Shown here piece after piece: positions 7,475 through 14,479 of a stretch of 14,479 nt of DNA (position 1 is its first letter; each line of letters opens with the position of its first letter). The stretch covers positions 1 to 14,479 of the forward strand of contig DSDB01000228.1 in NCBI GenBank assembly GCA_011057845.1, read 5' to 3'. The notes below the pieces were generated by a model that made no database searches, was not told the DNA's origin, and was given only the letters and a program-made list of their open reading frames with translations. The position numbers and the translations under genes are program-made. The stretch is from Phycisphaerales bacterium (GTDB lineage: Bacteria > Planctomycetota > Phycisphaerae > Sedimentisphaerales > Anaerobacaceae).

Positions 7475-7516
7475 GTTCCATGCTCCGGGAATGGCTAAGC
7501 GGTTGGAGAATGGAAC
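7475..7516. repeat. interrupted inverted repeat downstream of the beta-helix gene
   Basis: GTTCCAT (7475-7481) pairs with ATGGAAC (7510-7516); after a single g/a mismatch CTCC (7483-7486) pairs with GGAG (7505-7508). This gives 11 pairs around an 18-nt loop. It starts 47 nt past the stop of the minus-strand beta-helix gene and could act as an RNA 3' hairpin; there is no T-run on the minus side. Confidence 0.35.
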
Positions 7517-7563
7517 CAATCAGAATGGCTTTGGAACTTGACTGATCGGGCTTCATAGGAGGC

Positions 7564-9246
7564 TCAGGGTCTCTTCCGGATTGTACGGAGCGCACCCGAC
7601 GGGGGGAATTGAGCCCTTACACCGAACTGCATTCTCCCTGTCCCACGTTCGTGGGCACCAAGGTCCGGCGGGTCTCCGTTGGTCATCTCGCAGAAATTCG
7701 GGATCACTTCTGCAGCGTCTACTCCTTGGCTCTCGGCGGCCAGTTGGAACATCCCCGTTCTTGTCTGCGGGTCGAAACCGGCCTCAGAGACGTACTGTGG
7801 AACGCCTTTCTGGCCACGTTTCTCATGGCCGGGAGGACAAGCGGCAGATATAAGGTCGTAGTCAAAATCATTGTCGGCGTGGTTGCGGCTGACTGCAATG
7901 CTGTAGCCGTCTTGCGGCCGCACGTGAAGGATGTTGTTCCGCGTCGTGCAGTGCTTGATGATCCTGCCACCGCCGCCCAACCCACCGGCACCGTTGCCAT
8001 CACGTTGGAAGATCGTGTTGTTGAAGATATACATGTGACCGGTCATCCATTGCTCACCACCTGCATAGCCCATCTTGATGAACGGCCCATGGGTCATGTC
8101 CCAACTGCTGCCCGGAGGACTGTAGCATTCCCCAGAGACGTTTCGCCAGACATACAACGGCCCGATAGAGACTGCCGCATTTGCTATGGGTATCAACACG
8201 TGCTCAATGTAGTTGTTCCATATCCTGACGTTCTGATCACCGCCTTCGGCTTCAATACCATCATCCCAGCAGTTGGCGATATAGTTGCAGTAGATATCAC
8301 TGTCAGCTCCTGGGAAACCGCGGTAACTGCCGTTGGACCCGGCGCCCATCGCATCATTGAAATAATGATCGTCGTCCGACCAGCACTCGTTGTACCGGAA
8401 CACATGATTGCCTTCGGAGTTCCAGAACACCACCGTCTGCGGCCCTGCAGGGTGTGTGGACTCGCCGTGTTTCTCCGCCCAACTGTTGGTATCCCAGGAG
8501 GGATGGTGCATTTTGCATCGCTGGATCACCACAGCATTGAGAGCACTGTTGTTGCTGAAGACACAGGCTTGGTAGTTCTTGCCCCATCCGTTCTCGTCTT
8601 CGCTGCCCCACTTGCTGATATCGCAGTCCTCGATGACGATATGGTGGCCCTCGAACAGCCGTATCCCGTGTTCCTTTACGTTCTTTACAGTAAAACCACG
8701 CAGTATGACATAGCTCGCACGAACGCCTATGCCGATTTCATCCCTGTTGCCGGTGTCGATAGTACAGTCTGTGCCGTCGAAAAGCACATAACCATCGGGG
8801 CTTCCTGATTGATCCACCACGAGTGGCGTATCGCGGTCTGGAATCTTGACTACAGATCCCAGCGGGAACTGCTCACACCAGGTAGTACCTTGGCATTCAA
8901 CTTGTTCGTCGGTCCCATCGAGACTCAGCGCAATGTCATAGGTCGTTGCCGGGATCAAGTTCACGAGACTGCCGCGATAGTCTGCCTTACATTCCGCAGT
9001 CTCAACCGGATGATATCGAAGGGGAAATCCATCACGCCATTGCTGCTGACCTGCCTGGCGGAACTTGACCGACACCTTACGCTGTGGACTGCCCTGTGCC
9101 GGTGACCAGTAGATACTCATGCAGTGAAACGTCGGCACCAGGAGGACTTCAGCCTTATCCGTATCTCGCCGAACCGCTGCCGAGCACGTCCACACAGGTA
9201 AAACAAGGCCGGCCAATACCACCGTCAGTGCTGTTCTTTCTGCCAT
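7564..9246 (-). CDS. secreted right-handed parallel beta-helix protein, 560 aa
   Basis: The ATG at 9246 is chosen because GAGGGA lies 6-8 nt upstream and the protein then begins with a signal peptide, MAERTALTVVLAGLVLPVWT-CSA; the longer in-frame start at 9354 would bury it. Residues about 30-125 look like a fibronectin-III-type beta sandwich (MSIYWSPAQG, VSVKFRQAG, LVNLIPATTYDIALSL). From about 150 to 480 come beta-helix coils with the regular V-I-L-R-G-F / I-V-I-E-D-C-D / V-V-I-Q-R-C-K / V-R-I-W-N-N-Y pattern, rich in Asn, Asp and Trp. It ends near PPDLGAHE, a closing motif I know from planctomycete beta-helix proteins. Such folds are usual in pectate-lyase-like and other polysaccharide-active enzymes, but catalytic residues cannot be identified here, so substrate and activity are open. 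A perfect -35 hexamer TTGACA (9294-9289) lies upstream without a convincing -10. It is convergent with the DUF3160 gene. Confidence 0.88.
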   Translation of the reverse strand: MAERTALTVVLAGLVLPVWTCSAAVRRDTDKAEVLLVPTFHCMSIYWSPAQGSPQRKVSVKFRQAGQQQWRDGFPLRYHPVETAECKADYRGSLVNLIPATTYDIALSLDGTDEQVECQGTTWCEQFPLGSVVKIPDRDTPLVVDQSGSPDGYVLFDGTDCTIDTGNRDEIGIGVRASYVILRGFTVKNVKEHGIRLFEGHHIVIEDCDISKWGSEDENGWGKNYQACVFSNNSALNAVVIQRCKMHHPSWDTNSWAEKHGESTHPAGPQTVVFWNSEGNHVFRYNECWSDDDHYFNDAMGAGSNGSYRGFPGADSDIYCNYIANCWDDGIEAEGGDQNVRIWNNYIEHVLIPIANAAVSIGPLYVWRNVSGECYSPPGSSWDMTHGPFIKMGYAGGEQWMTGHMYIFNNTIFQRDGNGAGGLGGGGRIIKHCTTRNNILHVRPQDGYSIAVSRNHADNDFDYDLISAACPPGHEKRGQKGVPQYVSEAGFDPQTRTGMFQLAAESQGVDAAEVIPNFCEMTNGDPPDLGAHERGTGRMQFGVRAQFPPSGALRTIRKRP

Positions 9247-9718
9247 ATCAAGTCCCTCGGTTAACGAAATTGGAAGAAGTAGACCCCATGTCAATACCCT
9301 AGGTTGCCAGACACCTGCCTCCCAATCAAGCCAAATCCCTGGTAAACATGCCATGCTGACACAGCTGCTGGCGTCGAATGAAAATATGCTCCCTGGCGAT
9401 TGAGGCGATTGAGCGGTGGGCCTGCTGAGGGATCCTCTGATGGTCGCGGACGGGGCTCAGAAACCCTGCTTAACAGGCTCGGTTTGGCGCTGCCGCGGTG
9501 CCTGCGAAGACTCAAACGGCTTGTCAAAATGTGGTGAAGACCCTTGAACAGAAATGCCCTTGGTACTGCCAAAAACCCATATTTGGGCCACGAACTGCGT
9601 AACTTGGACTAAAAGCCGGATTCCGCCGGTCGGAGCCATTTCTCACCTCTGGGGGCGACCCTAAGCCGTCGGTCGTGGGCCACCTATGTCGTCGCCTCGT
9701 GCAGATCATCGTGGAGAC
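9247..9718. other. intergenic stretch between the divergent beta-helix and kinase genes
   Basis: No gene is convincingly supported. A 60-codon minus-strand frame (9457-9639) has AGAGGTG just upstream of its ATG but a composition I cannot distinguish from chance. A perfect tandem duplication GGCGATTGA occurs at 9395-9403 and 9404-9412. No sigma-54 promoter of the TGGCAC-N5-TTGC type was found here. Confidence 0.5.
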
Positions 9719-9747
9719 TTGCTGTTGCGGGTGCCAGCCGCTATGAT
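9719..9747 (+). promoter_or_regulatory. sigma-70-like promoter for the kinase-regulator operon
   Basis: TATGAT (9742-9747, 5 of 6) is preceded at exactly 17 nt by TTGCTG (9719-9724, 3 of 6). Transcription would start near 9754, leaving a leader of about 100 nt before the kinase ATG at 9853. A strong -10 with a poor -35 suits a low constitutive level of the two regulators. Confidence 0.42.
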
Positions 9748-9852
9748 AGATTGCCTCCGCACGGCCCACAAGGATTACCTGAAAAGGGACCCGTCGGACG
9801 GAATACATCGCTCGGAAACTGTGCCAAGATGACATGGACGGGGTGATCTCCG

Positions 9853-11021
9853 ATGGACACACAAGCAGAGAGCAAGGGGCGGCGAGTTGCGCAGCCTGGA
9901 AACCAGACCGCACAGGCCCTTCGCGAACGGGTGAAGGAGTTGAGCTGCCTTTATCGTGTCAATCGGGTGTTCGAGGGGGCCCTCGGGTCGCCCGACGATA
10001 TGTTCCAGCGCATCGTTGAGTTGATACCGCCTGCATGGCAATACCCGGAAATCACAGCGGCTCGCATCGTGCTGGACGACAAGCGATATGAGACCCCAGG
10101 CTTTGGGGAGGGTTGCCAGAAGCAGACCTCTGAAGTCATCGTGGAAGGGAAACACCGAGGAGACGTGGACGTTGTGTACCGGGAGGCCAGGCCGGACCTG
10201 GAGGAGGGGCCTTTCCTGAAAGGCGAGCGGAACCTGCTGGATGCTATCGCCCGACAGATCGCCGTCATTGTGGAACATCAGGAAGCGGAAGAGGAGAGGG
10301 CCCGCCTGCGCAAACAGCTGATGCACGCGGACCGTCTCGCCACCATCGGTCAGTTGGCGGCGGGCGTCGCCCACGAACTCAACGAGCCGCTCAGCAGCAT
10401 CCTCGGCTTCGCACAGTTGATCAAGCGAAACCCGGGGATACCCGAGGGTGCGAAGCAGGATGTGCAGAAGATCGTGACCGCTTCACTTCACGCGCGTGAG
10501 ATCATCAAGAAGCTTCTGCTGTTCGCCAGACAGACGCCGACGTTCAGAGGCTCGGTAGATCTGAATCACGTAATCCTGGGAGCCATTGACTTGTTCAAGC
10601 ACCAGTTCGAGATGGAAGGGATAGAACTGGTGTGCGTGTTGTTGCCCGAGCTGCCGGTGCTGGCGGCGGATGCTGGCCAGTTGACCCAGGTGCTGGTCAA
10701 TCTGGTGGTCAACGCCGTCCAGGCCATGCCGGAAGGAGGAAGACTTACCGTCCGGACCCATGTGGAGGATGGGCAAGTCGTTTGCACGGTGGAGGACACG
10801 GGCGTGGGAATGACCGAGCAGGTTCAGAACCGGCTCTTCGTGCCGTTCTTCACGACGAAGGAGGTGAACCAGGGGACCGGTCTGGGCCTGCCGGTGGTCC
10901 ATGGAATCGTTACCGCACATGGGGGGACGATCACGGTTGCCAGCACGCCGGGCCAGGGGACGAAGTTCATCATTTGCCTGCCCCTTGATTCGCCCTGCCA
11001 GCAGGAGGATAGGCTGCCATT

Positions 11022-11025
<4 letters not shown>
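9853..11025 (+). CDS. soluble sensor histidine kinase, partner of the NtrC-type regulator
   Basis: A 390-aa two-component kinase. It has no signal peptide or membrane segment, so it senses inside the cell. Residues about 25-145 form a GAF-like sensor (LSCLYRVNRVFEG; LLDAIARQIAVIVEHQEAEE) with cysteines at 32 and 88. A coiled coil leads to the dimerisation helix with the phosphoacceptor His174 in GVAHELNEPLSSILGFAQLI. The ATPase domain is complete: N box around N283-N287 (QVLVNLVVNAVQAM), G1 DTGVGM (315-320), F box FFTTK (332-336) and G2 GTGLGL (341-346). Sequence style is that of NtrB-class kinases. The TGA overlaps the ATG of the regulator gene, so the two are a cognate pair. Position directly ahead of the hydrogenase-type operon suggests a redox, hydrogen or metabolite signal, which is inference; the signal itself is not visible. 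The start at 9853 is preceded by GGGGTGA at a normal distance. Confidence 0.96.
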
Positions 11026-12368
<1,343 letters not shown>

Positions 12369-12393
12369 GCAGGACCCCGATACGCCAACCGGC

Positions 12394-12428
12394 TGGGGAG
12401 AATTTACCCGCCGGTGCATTTCTCCCCA
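12394..12428. promoter_or_regulatory. inverted repeat, candidate upstream activator site or hairpin
   Basis: TGGGGAGAA (12394-12402) is exactly complementary to TTCTCCCCA (12420-12428), with 17 nt between. It starts 25 nt after the regulator stop codon, and its centre is about 155 bp upstream of the sigma-54 -24 element, within the normal range for enhancer-like binding sites of NtrC-type proteins. The arms are further apart than in a classical NtrC dyad, and as RNA it would form a stem that could attenuate read-through; no T-run follows. Confidence 0.35.
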
Positions 12429-12565
12429 CCTGAGGTTGTGCTCCGGATGCTATCTGATACTTGTGTTCCCAACGTGTTGCATGGCCAGCCCAGATTCTAT
12501 AGGTGTCTATGTGGCAATGACTTAGGGGCGAAAGAGATTTCCTATTCACCCTGAGGACGTGCCGG

Positions 12566-12581
12566 TGGTACGCCTATTGCT
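12566..12581 (+). promoter_or_regulatory. sigma-54 (RpoN) promoter of the hydrogenase-type operon
   Basis: The sequence TGGTACG-CCTA-TTGCT fits the sigma-54 consensus TGGCACG-N4-TTGCW at all but one listed position, including the invariant GG (12567-12568) and GC (12579-12580) at the required 10-bp separation. Transcription should start near 12592, giving a leader of about 134 nt before the first gene at 12726. The upstream gene encodes a GAFTGA-containing activator, so site and activator support each other. Confidence 0.82.
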
Positions 12582-12632
12582 ATACGTGCAGGTGTCTCAC
12601 GCAGTGGCAATCCCAGGTGGATTGGCGGCTGT

Positions 12633-12667
12633 CCGAAACCCAACCCCTGAATGGGGCTGTTTGGCGG
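12633..12667 (+). other. hairpin in the 5' leader of the hydrogenase-type operon
   Basis: CCG-AAAC (12633-12639) pairs with GTTT (12659-12662) and CGG (12665-12667), and CCCC (12644-12647) pairs with GGGG (12653-12656) around a TGAAT loop, with small internal loops between. It lies within the predicted transcript, about 60 nt before the first ATG. No T-run follows, so it could affect RNA stability or translation; no known riboswitch is recognised. Confidence 0.33.
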
Positions 12668-12725
12668 AAGATCACGCCCCAGACTGGATTGACCTGACAA
12701 GTACAGATCACTGGAGGTGCCGGCC

Positions 12726-13001
12726 ATGACGACGGACGAACAGTCTCTGGGCCTGTGCTCGACATGCAACAGCAGGGCTATATGCACGCGACGAGAGAGC
12801 ATCGTGTTTCCCGTCGTCTTCTGCGAGGAGTTCGATGACTCCGTACCCCGTGCGGCAAAGGGCCGAACGGCGCCGACGAACGTCGATGGCCCTATACCTC
12901 TCGATACGGCGATGGGGCTGTGCTGCAACTGCGGTAATCGTAATTCATGCACGTTGCAGAGCCTGCCCGGCGGGGTGTGGCACTGCGAACAGTACTGCTG
13001 A
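12726..13001 (+). CDS. small protein with two Cys-cluster repeats, 91 aa
   Basis: The ATG at 12726 has an ideal ribosome-binding site, GGAGGT, 7-8 nt upstream; a GTG nine bases earlier lies inside that site and is not preferred. The protein consists of two related Cys units: GLCSTCNSRAICTRR ending in VVFCEEF (about residues 9-37) and GLCCNCGNRNSCTL ending in VWHCEQYC (about 64-91), joined by a Pro/Ala-rich linker. Each unit has the pattern G-L-C-x2-C-x2-R-x2-C-x(11-14)-C-E-x-[FY], suited to bind a zinc ion or an iron-sulfur cluster. I recall single and double copies of this GLC-x2-C unit from small proteins in hydrogenase-type operons, without known function. It is the first gene after the sigma-54 promoter and sits 51 nt before the NuoE-like gene, so a maturation, electron-transfer or regulatory role for the complex is plausible but unproven. 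Confidence 0.85.
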   Translation: MTTDEQSLGLCSTCNSRAICTRRESIVFPVVFCEEFDDSVPRAAKGRTAPTNVDGPIPLDTAMGLCCNCGNRNSCTLQSLPGGVWHCEQYC

Positions 13002-13052
13002 ACGCATACCGCCGTCATGCAAAGGGACATGAATCACGGACAAGGGTACTTG

Positions 13053-13919
13053 ATGGACGATCACGTGGTTGAGGAAATTGTTACACGGCACCAGGGCTCG
13101 CTCGGAGGCATGTTGTCCATCCTCAGCGAGGTCCAGGACCGCTACGGGCACCTGTCACAGGATGCCCTGCGCCGGGTAGCCGCCGCTACCGGCGGTTCGC
13201 TGACCGATATCTACGGTGTGGCCACGTTCTACAAGGCATTCACTCTGAAACCCCGCGGCAAACACCTCGTCTCCGTATGTCTTGGCACTGCCTGCCACGT
13301 CCGGGGGGCGCCACGGATCGCCGACGAGCTGCGCCGACAACTCGGGATACAGTCGGGCGAGACCACGGCCGACAACGAGTTCACCCTGGAGACCGTGAAC
13401 TGTCTGGGCGGCTGCGCCCTGGGGCCGATTGTCGTCGTTGACGGTCGGTACTACTCGAATGTCAGGAAAGACAAGGTCGCGGAGATTCTGCGGAGGGCCC
13501 GTGAGGGACTGGATGAGCCGCGGGAGGACCGTGGTTTCCCGCTGACGATCCTGTGCCCGCATTGCCGCCAGAGCCTTATGGACCCGGCGCATCCCATCGA
13601 CGGCGTTGCCTCCGTCCGCCTGGCCATTGGTTCGAACGGGGGCGGCCATGCCCTTTACCTGTCCTGTCTCCACGGCAGCCCCGGATCGTCCTGCGATGAA
13701 GACATTCCCGCAGACGCCGTCATGGACCTTATCTGTCCGATGTGTGGACGTGGTCTGACCGGCGAATGGATGTGCCCGGACTGTGGAGAGGCGATGGCGA
13801 TCATGAGGGTGCGGGAGGGCGCCACGCTTGGGGTGTGCAAGCGCCGCGGGTGCGGCGCACGTCGCCTGGATTTGGATAGAACGGGGACCGAAGCGGCGGG
13901 CGGGCCGAGTCAGGAATGA
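13053..13919 (+). CDS. nuoE: NuoE/HydC-like [2Fe-2S] subunit with C-terminal zinc-ribbon tail
   Basis: The first 155 residues are a complete thioredoxin-like ferredoxin of the NuoE family, the small subunit that passes electrons to or from the NuoF-like flavoprotein in NADH dehydrogenases and bifurcating [FeFe] hydrogenases. Cluster ligands are C76 and C81 (SVCLGTACHVRGA) and C117 and C121 (NCLGGCALGPIVVVDGRYY), with the usual helical start (QGSLGGMLSILSEVQDRYGHL-class). About 130 further residues are not part of NuoE: CPHC (168-171) with C205 and C214, CPMC (228-231), CPDC (241-244), C262 and C267, that is two or three zinc-ribbon-like units. I recall this tail from anaerobes, also in planctomycetes. 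The ATG at 13053 is preferred (AAGGG six bases upstream); starts at 13029 or 13017 are in frame but have worse sites. It lies 3 nt ahead of the NuoF-like gene, in one operon. Confidence 0.93.
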   Translation: MDDHVVEEIVTRHQGSLGGMLSILSEVQDRYGHLSQDALRRVAAATGGSLTDIYGVATFYKAFTLKPRGKHLVSVCLGTACHVRGAPRIADELRRQLGIQSGETTADNEFTLETVNCLGGCALGPIVVVDGRYYSNVRKDKVAEILRRAREGLDEPREDRGFPLTILCPHCRQSLMDPAHPIDGVASVRLAIGSNGGGHALYLSCLHGSPGSSCDEDIPADAVMDLICPMCGRGLTGEWMCPDCGEAMAIMRVREGATLGVCKRRGCGARRLDLDRTGTEAAGGPSQE

Positions 13920-13922
13920 TCC

Positions 13923-14479
13923 ATGAAACGATTGACCTGTATCGATGAATTCAGAGCCCTGCAAGGCCGTCTGCGAAAGCAGCGAGACGGTCGCGCCGTG
14001 ACCCTCGTGATCCCGGCGGGCACCTGCGGGATTGCCAGCGGCGCCGGCGCGCTGATCCATGAAGCGCAGCGCGCCATTCTGGCCCACCGGCTGGCCGATA
14101 AGGTCCACCTGAGGGTCACGGGGTGCCATGGGTTCTGTCAGATGGAGCCGTCGATCCTTGTAGAGCCGCGGCGGACATTCTACCCCAAGGTCAATCCAGT
14201 GGATGTGGAAAAGATCGTACAGGCGGCCGCTGGGGGGAACGCGGTTCGCGATCTATTGCCTGTCAACCCTCTGACCGGCCAAGCTGTCGAACGACAGGAT
14301 GATATCGGCTTCTTCGCAAACCAGATCCGCGGGGTCCTGGGTCAGAACGAGCATGTGGATCCCACTCGCATCGAGGATTACATCGCCCACGGCGGCTATG
14401 ATGCCGCGGTGCAGGTGATTTCCCGGTCCGACGCCGGCTGGGTCATCGAGCAGATCAAGGCCTCGCAGCTACGCGGTCG
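13923..14479 (+). CDS. nuoF: NuoF/HydB-like NAD(P)-binding flavoprotein subunit, 5' part
   Basis: The gene starts at ATG 13923 (AGGA about 7 nt upstream) and is open through the right edge, giving 185 codons. Residues about 25-100 are a thioredoxin-like [2Fe-2S] domain with cysteines C35 (AGTCGIASGA) and C68-x3-C72 (VTGCHGFCQMEPSILVEP), the arrangement known from HndB/HydB-type subunits. From about 115 the NuoF-like part begins (VDPTRIEDYIAHGGYDAAVQ; WVIEQIKASQLRG), and the window stops just before the glycine-rich FMN/NADH-binding loop that normally follows SGLRGRGG. Together with the NuoE-like subunit it should form the NAD(P)H-oxidising or -reducing arm of a cytoplasmic electron-bifurcating enzyme, most likely an [FeFe] hydrogenase; formate dehydrogenase-type partners are the alternative. 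The catalytic subunit is expected downstream. Only one Cys is seen in the first cluster-binding segment where many relatives have two. Confidence 0.93.
   Translation, partial: MKRLTCIDEFRALQGRLRKQRDGRAVTLVIPAGTCGIASGAGALIHEAQRAILAHRLADKVHLRVTGCHGFCQMEPSILVEPRRTFYPKVNPVDVEKIVQAAAGGNAVRDLLPVNPLTGQAVERQDDIGFFANQIRGVLGQNEHVDPTRIEDYIAHGGYDAAVQVISRSDAGWVIEQIKASQLRG

Larger units (their letters stand above)
7169..7563. other. intergenic stretch between convergent genes
   Basis: No gene is supported. After the tandem stop codons of the DUF3160 gene its frame stays open to 7375 and would read CSGIKIVVVDGRAKPHYAIQ, but there is no start or ribosome-binding site and the rest is low-quality. Two hairpins are visible: GGGCTGT (7266-7272) with ACAGCCC (7286-7292), followed by a weakly T-rich TCTATTCTT, and the longer inverted repeat at 7475-7516. 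Confidence 0.5.
12369..12725. other. regulatory intergenic region between regulator and hydrogenase-type operon
   Basis: No gene is supported. It contains the inverted repeat 12394-12428, the sigma-54 promoter 12566-12581 and the leader hairpin 12633-12667, each listed separately. The remaining DNA between 12430 and 12560 shows no dyad that I would call a binding site. Confidence 0.6.

Noticed and set aside
7609..8808. Plus-strand frame of 399 codons opposite the beta-helix gene
   Set aside because: The minus-strand reading has a signal peptide, clear beta-helix periodicity and a good start; the plus-strand frame is the usual antisense shadow in GC-rich coding DNA.
9289..9294. Perfect TTGACA on the minus strand as promoter of the beta-helix gene
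   Set aside because: No acceptable -10 hexamer exists 16-18 nt downstream (AATTTC or CAATTT only), so a promoter is not called.
9457..9639. Minus-strand 60-codon ORF with AGAGGTG ahead of its ATG
   Set aside because: The ribosome-binding site is good but short-spaced, and the peptide has no recognisable feature; one signal alone does not support a gene.
12394..12428. Intrinsic terminator of the regulator gene
   Set aside because: The stem is followed by ACCTGAGGTTG, without a T-run, so it is listed as an inverted repeat rather than a terminator.
13155..14129. Minus-strand frame of 324 codons opposite the nuoE-like and nuoF-like genes
   Set aside because: It covers two plus-strand genes with intact cluster motifs and has no protein-like features.

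Overview
The window looks like chromosome of an anaerobic planctomycete, probably Phycisphaerae/Sedimentisphaerales-like. The grounds are a secreted DUF3160 protein carrying dockerin-type calcium loops of the planctomycete kind (DLNADGTVSFPD, DVSGNGVVDFCD), a secreted parallel beta-helix protein, and an NtrC-type two-component system next to the start of an electron-bifurcating [FeFe]-hydrogenase-type operon (NuoE-like, NuoF-like). The DNA is GC-rich by eye, so long antisense open frames are common and were discarded. The taxonomic call is an inference.

Layout. (1) 1-3867, all on the minus strand: a possible gene running off the left edge; a 250-nt-class intergenic stretch holding a strikingly regular three-way-junction fold (462-533); then two genes of unknown function that overlap by ATGA (1839 nt and 732 nt, 620/612 aa and 243 aa), preceded by a 148-aa winged-helix-like protein. 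(2) 3868-4525: noncoding, with a perfect 13-bp hairpin at 4025-4060 and a good sigma-70 promoter (TTGAAA-18-TATAAT) for the next gene. (3) 4526-9246: two exported proteins in convergent orientation, a DUF3160 protein and a right-handed beta-helix protein. (4) 9853-14479, plus strand: a soluble sensor histidine kinase and a sigma-54-activating response regulator (ATGA overlap), then a near-consensus sigma-54 promoter at 12566-12581 (TGGTACG-CCTA-TTGCT), then a small Cys-rich protein, a NuoE-like [2Fe-2S] subunit with a zinc-ribbon tail, and the beginning of a NuoF/HydB-like flavoprotein subunit that leaves the window.

How the genes fit together. The most coherent story is at the right end: the kinase senses a cytoplasmic signal, phosphorylates the NtrC-type regulator, and the regulator drives the sigma-54 promoter that sits in front of the hydrogenase-type operon. 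The catalytic hydrogenase subunit is expected just beyond the right edge but is not visible, so 'hydrogenase' is an inference; another NAD(P)-linked bifurcating enzyme is possible. The left-hand unknown pair and its structured intergenic RNA candidate are the least explained parts of the window.
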